DNA of 34,996 bases from positions 1 to 34,996 of the IMG/VR virus record IMGVR_UViG_3300030450_001373. The stretch is one strand, 5' to 3'. Origin of the DNA: a virus. A program made the position numbers and the translations under genes. The notes under the pieces are model-generated. The model did not search any database, was not told where the DNA came from, and saw only the letters and a program-made list of their open reading frames with translations. Positions 7,065-15,112 of the stretch are shown piece by piece. How positions within the stretch are numbered: the first letter of the stretch is position 1; every line of letters starts with the position of its first letter.

Positions 7065-7251
7065 CCCAGATCTATTTTTTCAATTTAGATTAGCTCGTGA
7101 TCTAGGAATGACAGTCGGAACTCTTCGGACTACAATGAGCAATAAAGAATATTTAGAATGGGCTGATTTCTATATTTATGAGAATAAAGAAAAGAATAAA
7201 GCTCATGCAATAGCAGAGGCTGAATCTAAAAAGAGGAGAAGTAGAAGATAA
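7015..7251 (+). CDS. Tail assembly chaperone T domain, likely made as a G-T frameshift fusion
   Basis: The frame reads K-N-N-P-D-L-F-F-Q-F-R-L-A-R-D-L-G-M-T-V-G then M-S-N-K-E-Y-L-E-W, a pattern like the gpT / DUF4035-type chaperone partner. The frame closes upstream at TGA 7012-7014. It has a possible ATG at 7015 but no ribosome site, so expression by frameshifting from the G frame is more likely. The shift needed is +1 (or -2). The fused protein would be about 176 residues. It ends one base into the tape measure start. Confidence 0.82.
   Translation: MVLEEQSLKKTLNFKNNPDLFFQFRLARDLGMTVGTLRTTMSNKEYLEWADFYIYENKEKNKAHAIAEAESKKRRSRR
7053..7056 (+). promoter_or_regulatory. Candidate +1 frameshift site TTT-C
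   Basis: In the G frame the codons are GAA-TTT-CAA-GAA-TAA. Slipping one base forward at TTT gives TTC, also Phe, so the same tRNA re-pairs well, and reading continues as AAG-AAT-AAC into the T frame. The site is only three codons before the G stop. It is the best +1 candidate within the permitted 50-nt overlap; no strong downstream structure was worked out. Confidence 0.5.
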
Positions 7252-9629
7252 TGGCTATGGGCGATATAGTTCTAAGAATCGTAACTAAGGGTGCGGATCT
7301 TGCAAAAAAGCAATTAGATGGTGTTGGTGGATCTGGAAATAAAAGTGCTAAAGGATTAGCTAAGTTAAGTAAATTCGCAAAAATGGCTGGAGTTGCTGTT
7401 GCTGTTGTTCTTGCTAAAGGTCTGAAAGAGGCTGTTGAGGCTTTTGTAGAGTTTGATGACAAGATGGTGCAATCTCTTGCAATCATGGACACAACTGTCA
7501 AGCAACAAAAGATGATGGAAGATCAAGCTATGGCTGTTTCAAGAACAACCAGAATTGGTGCTAGTCAATCTGCTGAGGCATATTTCTTTTTAGCATCTGC
7601 TGGATTAGATGCTGAACAATCGGTCGCCGCTTTACCACAGGTTGCAAAATTCGCGCAAGCAGGAATGTTTGATATGGCTACTGCAACAGATCTCGCAACA
7701 GATGCCCAAAGTGCTTTGGGATTAACTGTTGATAATGCAAGTGATAACTTAAATAATTTAACAAGAGTTACTGATGTTCTTGTAAAAGGAAACCAATTAG
7801 CAAACGCATCAGTTCAGCAATTCTCTGAGGCTCTTACAACAAAAGCTGGTGCGGCCTTGAAAGTTGTGAATAAAGATGTTGAAGAGGGTGTCGCTGTTCT
7901 CGCCGCTTTTGCAGATAGAGGTGTTAAAGGTGCAGAGGCAGGAGATAAATTAAACCAAGTTCTTAGAGATATACCAAGAGCTACTGCTAAGAATGGAGAA
8001 GAGTTTGCGAAATTAGGTCTTAACATGTTTGATACTGAAGGCAATATGAAGAATGTTGCTGATATTGTTGAAGAGCTAGATAGTGTTCTCGGCCCAATGT
8101 CTGATGAATTAAAAGCATCTACATTAGATCAATTAGGTTTGAATCGTGGTGTTGCTGATGCTGTGAAGATCTTATCTGGAGCTGGAGATCAGATTAGAGA
8201 ATATGAAAAACAATTAAGAGGTGCTGGTGGGGCTACTGATGAAGTAGCAAATAATCAAATGAAAAGCTTGAAAGCACAAACTGATCTAATGAGAAATTCT
8301 TTTGATGAATTAGGAATCTTATTAGGAGATACTATTGCACCAGCTTTATTGTCAATCGTAGGATTTATAACAAAGATAATTACCAAGACTTCTGATTTCA
8401 TAAAAGAACAGAAAGAGCAAAAAGATGTAGTAGTAGATTCTACAAGAGAGTTAGTTATCATGGGTCAAGAAATAGAAAAGCTTGACCATAGTTATAATGC
8501 TTACTCACAAGGAATATTTGAAGCTACTACAAATGTTATTGATAGTAGATCAGCAACAGAAAAAGCTATTGATGCTCAAAAAGGATTAGAGCGTGCTAAT
8601 AGAACAGTTGCACCTAGCTATGCAAATGTAACTGATGAGGCTATTGCATTAGCCCAAGCTAATAGAGAAACAAAAGTATCTACTGAAGAATTAAGTGAAG
8701 AAGAAGAAAAGTTAGCACAACAAAGAGAATCAGAGGGATTACCTGCTTTAAATAAAGTATTAAGTGCATATAGAAAGATTCAAGATATTCAAGAAAATAT
8801 TGCTGATCTTGAAAAAGAAGAAAGAAAAGCTCTTGAAAAATTAAATAAAGAAAAGGCATTATTAACAGATGCTAATGAAGATGTAATTAAAGCAGAAGAA
8901 GAATTACAAAGACAAAAAGATCTTTCAAAGATCGTTACCTTAGAAGAAGAACTTGCAATTATAAAAGCAAATGAAGCATTAGCAGAGGCACAAGAGGAAT
9001 TAGATGGATCAAGATTAGCTCAAATAGAATATGAATTAGCTGTTCAAAAAGTTGAAGAGGCAATCAAGAAATCAACAAGTGCTACAAATGAAGAAATAAG
9101 TGCATTAAAAGATAAAGAAAGAGCCGAAGATGAAGTTGTAAAACAAACAGAATCATTAAAGAAAGCCCAATTAGATTATCAAGATGCACAGGAAGAGTTA
9201 GCGAAAGCAACTGAAAAATCAACAGAAAATCTTATGGAAATGGCTATTGCTAAAATGGAGTTAGATCAAGCAATAGCAGATGTTGAGAGTCTAGGTGCTT
9301 TTGAAATAGCTCTAGCTCAAATGGTCGCTAATGCTGGTGGAGATTTGGAAACTTTAAGAAAATCATTTCAAGCTATTTTTAATATGACAGGGAAGTCTGT
9401 TGATTTAGGATCTGGAGTTGATCTAAGTACAGGAGATGGATCTGTAAAATTTGAAGAAACAGGAGATCCAGAAGTAGAGGCTCAAAGAGAGGCTAGTGGT
9501 AAAGATGGTGCTAAAACATTTATATTAAATACAAGAGTGGAAAGTGGCTTTTTAACAGAAGTTGCTGTTAGCGAGGCAGTTTTCACAGCAGTAGAGAAAG
9601 CAAAACAACTTGGTTTAGAGTTTCAATAA
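7251..9629 (+). CDS. Tail tape measure protein
   Basis: 792 residues. Residues 1-45 contain a hydrophobic stretch (M-A-G-V-A-V-A-V-V-L-A-K-G) followed by a TP901-type tape measure core: A-V-E-A-F-V-E-F-D-D-K-M, S-R-T-T-R-I-G-A-S-Q-S-A-E-A and the repeated A-T-D-L-A-T-D-A motif. A second hydrophobic patch lies at about 355-375 (D-T-I-A-P-A-L-L-S-I-V-G-F), and 500-690 is a long Glu/Lys coiled coil. At about 1.5 angstrom per residue it predicts a tail near 120 nm. The first Met (7251) overlaps the chaperone stop; ATG 7257 is an alternative. Confidence 0.95.
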   Translation: MAMGDIVLRIVTKGADLAKKQLDGVGGSGNKSAKGLAKLSKFAKMAGVAVAVVLAKGLKEAVEAFVEFDDKMVQSLAIMDTTVKQQKMMEDQAMAVSRTTRIGASQSAEAYFFLASAGLDAEQSVAALPQVAKFAQAGMFDMATATDLATDAQSALGLTVDNASDNLNNLTRVTDVLVKGNQLANASVQQFSEALTTKAGAALKVVNKDVEEGVAVLAAFADRGVKGAEAGDKLNQVLRDIPRATAKNGEEFAKLGLNMFDTEGNMKNVADIVEELDSVLGPMSDELKASTLDQLGLNRGVADAVKILSGAGDQIREYEKQLRGAGGATDEVANNQMKSLKAQTDLMRNSFDELGILLGDTIAPALLSIVGFITKIITKTSDFIKEQKEQKDVVVDSTRELVIMGQEIEKLDHSYNAYSQGIFEATTNVIDSRSATEKAIDAQKGLERANRTVAPSYANVTDEAIALAQANRETKVSTEELSEEEEKLAQQRESEGLPALNKVLSAYRKIQDIQENIADLEKEERKALEKLNKEKALLTDANEDVIKAEEELQRQKDLSKIVTLEEELAIIKANEALAEAQEELDGSRLAQIEYELAVQKVEEAIKKSTSATNEEISALKDKERAEDEVVKQTESLKKAQLDYQDAQEELAKATEKSTENLMEMAIAKMELDQAIADVESLGAFEIALAQMVANAGGDLETLRKSFQAIFNMTGKSVDLGSGVDLSTGDGSVKFEETGDPEVEAQREASGKDGAKTFILNTRVESGFLTEVAVSEAVFTAVEKAKQLGLEFQ

Positions 9630-10891
9630 TGTCTGTTGCGTTTGATAGTAATGTAAATTTAACAGTACAGGTTGGGTTTGATAGTGAGCCATTTGATTCT
9701 TCACAATCATTTACTGATATTTCTGCTTATGTAAGAGGGATAAATATATCAAGAGGAAGAAATAATGAGATCGGTCAATTCCCTGCTGGATCTTGTGAGT
9801 TGTTATTAAGTAATGCAGATAATAGATTCAATCCAACTCAAACTACTCATTATTACGATAGTGCTAATTCAAGAACTAAAATTCAACCATTAAAAACTGT
9901 AAAGATAACTGCTACTTATGATTCTTCTGATTATGTGATCTTCTATGGATTCTTAGATCAGATTCCTGTTAGCTATCCTGCTTTAGGGGCTGATAGTGTT
10001 GTTCGGTTTGTTGCGATTGATGCCTTTAAGATCTTTAATGCTCAAACTATACAATCTGTAGGTTGGAAGATTGGTCAAGTTGGGTTTTCTGAAATAGGAT
10101 CTTCTACTAGATTAGGTTATGCTGATGCTGTTGAATTAACTTCTGTAAGGATCGGAAGATTATTAGATTCAATAGGATTCCCAAGTGCTTTAAGAACAAT
10201 AAATACAGGAACAATGAATATTCAGCAAGAAAGTTTAACAACTAATCTTTTAAATGCTATGAAAGAATGTGAAACAGCAGAAAATGCGCAATTCTTTATT
10301 GCATCAGATGGTAAAGCTACTTTTAGAAATAGAGATTATAAATTATCAAATACTAAAGCTATCAATGTTCAAGCTACTTTTGATAATTCTGGATCTAATT
10401 TACCTTTTACCAATGTAGTAACAGGGTTTGATACTAATGAAGTTATAAATGTTTATGAATGGACAAGATCTGGAGGATCTGCTCAATATGTGGCTGATGC
10501 TGATAGTGTTCAAAGATATACTGCTAAAACATCAACTAAAACAACAAAGAATACTTCTGATGCTAATGTTTCATCTATTATTAATCAGAAAATCGCGGAA
10601 ACTGCTTTACCTATTGAAAGAATAGAAAGATTAGAGATCAATCCAAGACAAGATGTTGATCTGTGGCCTAAAGTTCTTGGATTAGAGTTCGGAGATCGTG
10701 TAAAGGTTAATATAACTAATCCAGATGGATCTACTTTTTCTGATGAAGTATGGATTGAAAGCATTAGCCATTCAATAGTGTCTGGATCTCAAAATTGGGC
10801 TTATAAGATCTCTTTAAGTCCAGCAGGATCTTCTGGTTGGGTATTAGGACAAGCAAAAATTGGAGAGGGTACTCGTTTCGCTTATACTTAG
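9629..10891 (+). CDS. Minor tail / baseplate hub-type protein
   Basis: 420 residues. The N-terminal F-T-D-I-S-A-Y-V-R-G-I-N-I-S-R-G-R, then A-G-S-C-E-L-L-L-S-N-A-D-N-R-F-N-P and F-Y-G-F-L-D-Q-I-P, is a signature I know from minor tail proteins that follow the tape measure in actinophages and some other Gram-positive phages. The middle and C-terminus are beta-rich, and L-G-L-E-F-G-D-R-V-K-V near 350 is typical of hub-like domains. It probably forms the tail tip to which fibres attach. The start overlaps the tape measure stop by one base. Confidence 0.85.
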   Translation: MSVAFDSNVNLTVQVGFDSEPFDSSQSFTDISAYVRGINISRGRNNEIGQFPAGSCELLLSNADNRFNPTQTTHYYDSANSRTKIQPLKTVKITATYDSSDYVIFYGFLDQIPVSYPALGADSVVRFVAIDAFKIFNAQTIQSVGWKIGQVGFSEIGSSTRLGYADAVELTSVRIGRLLDSIGFPSALRTINTGTMNIQQESLTTNLLNAMKECETAENAQFFIASDGKATFRNRDYKLSNTKAINVQATFDNSGSNLPFTNVVTGFDTNEVINVYEWTRSGGSAQYVADADSVQRYTAKTSTKTTKNTSDANVSSIINQKIAETALPIERIERLEINPRQDVDLWPKVLGLEFGDRVKVNITNPDGSTFSDEVWIESISHSIVSGSQNWAYKISLSPAGSSGWVLGQAKIGEGTRFAYT

Positions 10892-10900
10892 TGCTAAGAT
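10892..10900 (+). promoter_or_regulatory. Extended -10 box TGCTAAGAT, copy 1
   Basis: GTGCTAAGAT at 10891-10900 occurs again at 15085-15094. TGC plus TAAGAT fits an extended -10 element. It lies just after the stop of the hub gene and 32 nt before the next ATG, which has a GGAG ribosome site. The two copies flank the tail-tip and fibre region. The transcription start is not proven. Confidence 0.5.
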
Positions 10901-10932
10901 GAAAGAAACAGTTTTAATGATGGAGAATATAT

Positions 10933-11403
10933 ATGCCTAGCGGATTTAAAGTATGGACAACAGGTGATCTAGTTTCGGCTAGTGATTTTAATAATTATAT
11001 ACAAGAGCAAGTGATCATGACTTTCGCTAATTCAACTGCAAGAGGAACTGCAATAAGTTCGCCAGAAGAAGGCATGTTCGCTTACTTAGCAGATACAAAT
11101 ACATTAACTTATTATGATGGATCAAGCTGGGCATCTTATATAGGAGATGGAGATATAACAGGAGTAACGATTACAACAGGATCTACTTCTGGATTATCTG
11201 GAGGTGCTACTGCAACATCTGGTGCATTTAGTTCTACTCTATTAGTTGCACCAACACAAGCAACTTCTGGAACAGTAGCTAGTGCAGATGTAATTTTATA
11301 TGCAGATGCAGATGACAGTAATAATTTAAAGAAAACAACAGCAGGAGACATTGCAGGATTAGCGGGAGGAGTTTCGCTAGGATTGGTAATAGCTTTAAGC
11401 TAG
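10933..11403 (+). CDS. Minor tail / tail-tip protein
   Basis: 156 residues. The opening V-W-T-T-G-D-L-V-S-A-S-D-F-N-N-Y-I-Q-E-Q-V followed by F-A-N-S-T-A-R-G-T-A and E-G-M-F-A-Y-L-A-D-T-N-T-L-T-Y-Y-D-G is a recurrent N-terminal module of tail fibre and tip proteins in actinophages and marine phages. The C-terminus is low-complexity Gly/Thr/Ser (G-V-T-I-T-T-G-S-T-S-G-L-S-G-G) and looks like a short beta-helical or collagen-like end. It probably adapts fibres to the hub. Confidence 0.8.
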   Translation: MPSGFKVWTTGDLVSASDFNNYIQEQVIMTFANSTARGTAISSPEEGMFAYLADTNTLTYYDGSSWASYIGDGDITGVTITTGSTSGLSGGATATSGAFSSTLLVAPTQATSGTVASADVILYADADDSNNLKKTTAGDIAGLAGGVSLGLVIALS

Positions 11404-11419
11404 ATCGGAAAGAGGAAAG

Positions 11420-11746
11420 ATGGCAGATACATTACATTCGGTACAAGGAGTACTTGGTACAGGTAGCACAGCTATTTTAGATGCAGTTGCATCAAGCACA
11501 ACTGAAACAGTTATTGGATTAACTTTATCTAATATAAGTGGATCTAGTGCTGATGTAACAGTTGATCTAAGTATTACAAAAAGTGGTGGATCATTAAGAA
11601 AAGTTTTAAATGATGTTTCACTGCCTTTTGGAACTACTATAACAATGAGTACAAAAATGGTATTGGAAACAGGTGACACAATGCAAGGACTTGCAAGTGC
11701 GGCCTCAAGTGTTGATTTTAATTTAGCTTATTTGAAACAAACCTAA
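11420..11746 (+). CDS. Small Ig-like virion protein
   Basis: 108 residues. The pattern S-S-A-D-V-T-V-D-L-S-I-T-K-S-G-G then L-N-D-V-S-L-P-F-G-T-T-I, L-E-T-G-D-T-M-Q-G-L-A-S-A-A-S-S-V-D is one I recall from small beta-sandwich structural proteins of marine phages encoded near fibre genes. It is probably a decoration or fibre-linking subunit. A good ribosome site (AGAGGAAAG) precedes the ATG. GATC is still common here; the depletion begins with the next gene. Confidence 0.7.
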   Translation: MADTLHSVQGVLGTGSTAILDAVASSTTETVIGLTLSNISGSSADVTVDLSITKSGGSLRKVLNDVSLPFGTTITMSTKMVLETGDTMQGLASAASSVDFNLAYLKQT

Positions 11747-11757
11747 AGGGGTAATTT

Positions 11758-12354
11758 ATGTCCTATATAGGTACACAACCAAATAATGTAAAAAAGAATA
11801 TTGGTATATATACACCAAATGATATTACTGCTTTAACCAAAGATGGTCATTGGGGTGGCTCAATAGAACATATTGAAACTGAAACTTTTAGTGGCGTTTC
11901 GACTGTTGACTTTGATGATTTAGGAAATTATGAAACACATCTTTTTGTTATGAATAATATTCATTTAGATGACAACAGAGACCAAAACCTTTATGCAAAA
12001 ACAGGTGGCTCAACAGATACAGGCAGTCATTATGCGAGAGCTTTTGTAGTTGGTGGAAGTGCAGATACCGAAGATAGAGATAATTCTTTAAACAGATTTA
12101 GATTATGGGCTCAAACAGGTAATGCAACAGGAGAAGCATTTTGTGGCTATTTATATATGTATAACGCTTTAGATAGTGCCAAATATACTTTATTTAACCA
12201 ATTCGGTAGTCAAACAATTTATAATGGCGTTCAAGAAATCAGTTTTGGTGGTGGTGCATATAAACAAAATAACACACTATCTGGAATACAGTTTTGGCCT
12301 AGTTCATCAACAATGGCAGGAAGTATTGAGCTGTATGGATTGAAAGAAGTTTAA
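11758..12354 (+). CDS. Fibre-array protein 1 (A type, with anchor motif)
   Basis: 198 residues. The N-terminus Y-I-G-T-Q-P-N-N-V-K-K-N-I-G-I-Y-T-P-N-D-I is an anchor motif that recurs in the fourth gene (G-I-F-T-P-N-D-I). It is followed by a beta-rich body with A-L-D-S-A-K-Y-T-L-F at about 140 and an end G-S-I-E-L-Y-G-L-K shared by the whole array. Tail-fibre or receptor-binding role is inferred from position between the tail tip and lysis genes and from similar marine phage proteins ending in Y-G-I/L-K. It contains no GATC, unlike most of the genome. Confidence 0.75.
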   Translation: MSYIGTQPNNVKKNIGIYTPNDITALTKDGHWGGSIEHIETETFSGVSTVDFDDLGNYETHLFVMNNIHLDDNRDQNLYAKTGGSTDTGSHYARAFVVGGSADTEDRDNSLNRFRLWAQTGNATGEAFCGYLYMYNALDSAKYTLFNQFGSQTIYNGVQEISFGGGAYKQNNTLSGIQFWPSSSTMAGSIELYGLKEV

Positions 12355-12355
12355 T

Positions 12356-12868
12356 ATGAGTAACCTAAGATTAATTAATGAAACTACTGCTAGTTCAAGT
12401 GCAAGTGTTTCAGTTGAAGATGTTTTCACAACTGATTTTAATGTTTATAAAATAGTTACTAATCAAAGAGGAATTTCTAGCGATACTTCAATAGAGGGTA
12501 GGTTTATAGATTCAAGTGGAACTATTGTTAGTTCTAGCAATTATGATTATGCAAGAATTATGATCAAAGCTTGGACAGGTTTTGGGGAAGATAGGAATAC
12601 AGGTCAAACTCGTTTTAGAAGTTTTGGCGAGGCATCTGCTGAAGGTGCATCATCAGTATCTTATGTTTTTAATCCAATGAATGAAACCGACTATACATAT
12701 TTTGTTAATTCTAATTCAGCAGTACAAAGTGGCGACAATAATTTTAATATGCAAGGAATTGCAGTTCTCAAACTTCAAGGTGCAATGTCAGGCATTAATT
12801 TCTTCCCTGATAATGGAAATGCTTTTACTTCTTTTAGTTGTAGAGTTTATGGATTGAGGGTGGACTAA
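12356..12868 (+). CDS. Fibre-array protein 2 (B type)
   Basis: 170 residues. It lacks the T-P-N-D-I anchor and begins L-R-L-I-N-E-T-T-A-S-S-S-A-S-V-S-V-E-D-V-F-T-T-D-F, equivalent to the region after the anchor in the A type. The middle P-M-N-E-T-D-Y-T-Y-F and end G-I-N-F-F-P-D-N-G-N, then C-R-V-Y-G-L-R match the family. It probably packs with or replaces the A-type subunit in a hetero-oligomeric fibre. One of only three GATC sites of the array is in this gene (12562). Confidence 0.72.
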   Translation: MSNLRLINETTASSSASVSVEDVFTTDFNVYKIVTNQRGISSDTSIEGRFIDSSGTIVSSSNYDYARIMIKAWTGFGEDRNTGQTRFRSFGEASAEGASSVSYVFNPMNETDYTYFVNSNSAVQSGDNNFNMQGIAVLKLQGAMSGINFFPDNGNAFTSFSCRVYGLRVD

Positions 12869-13389
12869 TGGGATTAATGCAAGTAGCAACGCATACAGTA
12901 GAAAGTGGAAGTGAAGTACAAACAGTTAAATTAGAAAGTTGTGTAACAGACAATAGTATGTATTTTCTTAGTGCTAATAATATTTGTGTAGGTGCTGATG
13001 GTGGAAGTCTTGATGTAAAGCCATTAGTTGGTAGCACATCAGATGATACTTCAAACATTAATATTGCTTGGATGGATTTAAAAACTTCTGGTGCTTATCA
13101 AGATTTTGGAAATACAGGACAAGATATGTGGCGAGTAACTGATGGATGTACAACAGCACCAAATAAAATTAACTTTGTTATGAATTTATTTAATTGGTAC
13201 AGCAGTTCGGAATGGGCTCATATCACAATGGAAGTAACTTCAATGACAAGTTCCCAATTAAGAGGTTATCAACAAGCAGGAACTAAAGAGGAAACAACTT
13301 CTTTTAATGGAATACAGTTTTACACTAATCAAACAGGTGGTGGTGGCTTTCAAGCAGGAAGTCAATTCACTTTATATAAGGTGGTGTAA
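12868..13389 (+). CDS. Fibre-array protein 3 (divergent member)
   Basis: 173 residues, the most divergent member. It shares I-T-M-E-V-T-S-M-T-S-S-Q-L-R-G-Y-like central strands and the F-N-G-I-Q-F-Y-T and F-T-L-Y-K-V end, with the last block lacking the canonical Y-G-L. The body has C-V-T-D-N-S-M-Y-F-L and W-M-D-L-K-T-S-G-A-Y-Q-D-F-G. A single-base overlap joins it to the gene before. It is probably a head or tip domain of the fibre complex; this is inferred from synteny. Confidence 0.68.
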   Translation: MGLMQVATHTVESGSEVQTVKLESCVTDNSMYFLSANNICVGADGGSLDVKPLVGSTSDDTSNINIAWMDLKTSGAYQDFGNTGQDMWRVTDGCTTAPNKINFVMNLFNWYSSSEWAHITMEVTSMTSSQLRGYQQAGTKEETTSFNGIQFYTNQTGGGGFQAGSQFTLYKVV

Positions 13390-13391
13390 TT

Positions 13392-14030
13392 ATGAGTGAA
13401 TATGGATATATACCAGAAAGCCCTGCTCAAAGTTTTGGAAATAATAAAGGAATATTTACACCTAATGATATTTATGATCTAACAAGAGATGATAAGTTTA
13501 AAAACTTAGGGCAACTTGAATTGATTGAAACTAAAACAGGAAGTGGTGTAAGTGCAATAGATTTTACAGACATAAAAAGTAGCACTTATGATGTTCATTT
13601 TATGACAGTAACAGGTTTCGTTCCAACACAAGATGGGCAACCTTTTGGTATTAGATTATCTAATGATGGAAGTACTTTTATTTCTAGTGGATATAATTGG
13701 GCAAACTTAACTTATAGAGGTGGTGGAACATTTGCTGACAATAGGTCAACTTCATCTTCATATTTAGAAATTGGTAGGTTATGTGGTAACTCAACTAATG
13801 AAAAACTTAGTGCATATATTTATTTTTATCATCTTGGCGATAGTGCTAAGTACAGTTTTTTAACGCAACAAGCTACTTACTATAATGAATTTGGAGAGCA
13901 AATGGGCTCATTTGGAAGTTGTGCTTATCCAACATTAAGTCAAGTAAATGGAATAAGACTTTGTACTACTTCAAATAATATAACTGTTACTGCTGTAACT
14001 CTTTATGGGATTAAGATGTATAAATCATGA
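13392..14030 (+). CDS. Fibre-array protein 4 (A type, with anchor motif)
   Basis: 212 residues. G-I-F-T-P-N-D-I-Y-D-L-T-R-D-D corresponds to the anchor of fibre protein 1, followed by L-E-L-I-E-T-K-T-G-S-G-V-S-A-I-D-F, which matches its I-E-T-E-T-F-S-G-V-S-T-V-D-F. The D-S-A-K-Y-S-F block (about 155) and the final T-L-Y-G-I-K are present. This second A-type gene begins what looks like a repeat of the A-B-type block, so the array may have grown by block duplication. A ribosome site is weak; spacing is 2 nt from the upstream stop. Confidence 0.74.
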   Translation: MSEYGYIPESPAQSFGNNKGIFTPNDIYDLTRDDKFKNLGQLELIETKTGSGVSAIDFTDIKSSTYDVHFMTVTGFVPTQDGQPFGIRLSNDGSTFISSGYNWANLTYRGGGTFADNRSTSSSYLEIGRLCGNSTNEKLSAYIYFYHLGDSAKYSFLTQQATYYNEFGEQMGSFGSCAYPTLSQVNGIRLCTTSNNITVTAVTLYGIKMYKS

Positions 14031-14557
14031 GTACTAATTTACAATTTATAACACAAGTTAGTGCAGAAAGTGTTGTGTATTTAAACACAGGACAAATCTT
14101 TACTGCTGAATATGATAGTTATTTTGTTCAAATGGAAATTGCAGGAAGTTCAACTTATAACGAAATTTATTTAACAGATAGCAGTAATGCAAGATTAAAT
14201 GATAGTTCAGATGACGCACACTACGACAATGCTATGAGGGTTTTAAAATCAGACACAAGTGCAGCTTCAAATAATGGAGAAAATGCTTATGTAGGTTGGA
14301 GAGAGATTGGTGTATATATAAATAATCAGAATAAAGGTTATGGAATGAGCTTTTATGTTCACAATCCTTTTGATAGTTCTAAATATACATTTATAATTTC
14401 TCAATCAGTTGGATATGTTGGTACTGCTATGTGGGCAGGTAAAGCTATTGGCTCATATAAAAGTGCAGAGCAATGTAATGGATTATATTTATCTAATAGT
14501 GGTGGTGGAACAATGGATTATATTAAAGCAAATATTTATGGGATAGTGAAAGTATGA
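14027..14557 (+). CDS. Fibre-array protein 5 (B type)
   Basis: 176 residues. L-Q-F-I-T-Q-V-S-A-E-S-V-V-Y-L-N-T-G-Q-I-F opens like fibre protein 2, followed by the P-F-D-S-S-K-Y-T-F-I-I-S block and the end A-N-I-Y-G-I-V-K. No T-P-N-D-I anchor. ATGA overlap with the preceding gene implies coupled translation and fixed stoichiometry. No GATC occurs in it. Confidence 0.72.
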   Translation: MSTNLQFITQVSAESVVYLNTGQIFTAEYDSYFVQMEIAGSSTYNEIYLTDSSNARLNDSSDDAHYDNAMRVLKSDTSAASNNGENAYVGWREIGVYINNQNKGYGMSFYVHNPFDSSKYTFIISQSVGYVGTAMWAGKAIGSYKSAEQCNGLYLSNSGGGTMDYIKANIYGIVKV

Positions 14558-15084
14558 GTGGAGATTTAGTTTTAATAGATAGTGTTACTTTAACAGGTGC
14601 CGTTGCAAGTGTTGATTTGGGTGGTGCAGATTGGGATGACAGTTATGATGTGTACCAAGTTGTTTGCAGTGATATAGAATTTGATACAGACACAAGAGCA
14701 ATAAGTTTTAGACATATAGATACTTCAAATAATCCAATTACAGTTTCAAGTTATGATGTATCTTTTGAAGTTTTAAAAGCTAATACAGGATTTGAAAATG
14801 CTTATGGAAGTTCAACACACGCATATGTAACTGATTTATATATAGGCAATGGAACAGGAGAATGTGCAAACACTGTTATATGGTTATTTAATTCAAATAT
14901 TGCAGGAGATTATACTTTTCATACAGTAGAAAGTGTTTACTTATCTAATGATCCATATACAAAAGGTCAGCAAGGTGGTGGTGTTTTGAAACAGACTTCC
15001 GCAACAAAAGGTATTCATATCTTCTGTACTGCTAGTGGAAATTTTGACGCAGGCGAATTTAGACTGTACGGACTTAGAAAATAA
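14554..15084 (+). CDS. Fibre-array protein 6 (B type)
   Basis: 176 residues. L-V-L-I-D-S-V-T-L-T-G-A-V-A-S-V-D-L-G opens the same module; G-D-Y-T-F-H-T-V-E-S matches the S-x-Y-T-F block, and the end E-F-R-L-Y-G-L-R-K is the most canonical of all six. It overlaps the previous stop as ATGA and is the last array gene. Immediately after its stop comes the second TGCTAAGAT promoter. It carries one GATC (14949). Confidence 0.74.
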   Translation: MSGDLVLIDSVTLTGAVASVDLGGADWDDSYDVYQVVCSDIEFDTDTRAISFRHIDTSNNPITVSSYDVSFEVLKANTGFENAYGSSTHAYVTDLYIGNGTGECANTVIWLFNSNIAGDYTFHTVESVYLSNDPYTKGQQGGGVLKQTSATKGIHIFCTASGNFDAGEFRLYGLRK

Positions 15085-15085
15085 G

Positions 15086-15094
15086 TGCTAAGAT
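15086..15094 (+). promoter_or_regulatory. Extended -10 box TGCTAAGAT, copy 2
   Basis: Same ten bases GTGCTAAGAT as at 10891-10900, again directly after a structural gene stop and before a strongly SD-led gene (AAAGGAG at 15099). It would start transcription of the lysis region independently of the fibre genes. Confidence 0.5.
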
Positions 15095-15112
15095 AAGGAA
15101 AGGAGAAATATT

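Noticed and set aside
10899-10940. 13-codon frame starting ATGAAAGAAACAG before the tail-tip gene
   Set aside because: Its ATG lies within the candidate -10 box and has no ribosome site; it carries no motif.
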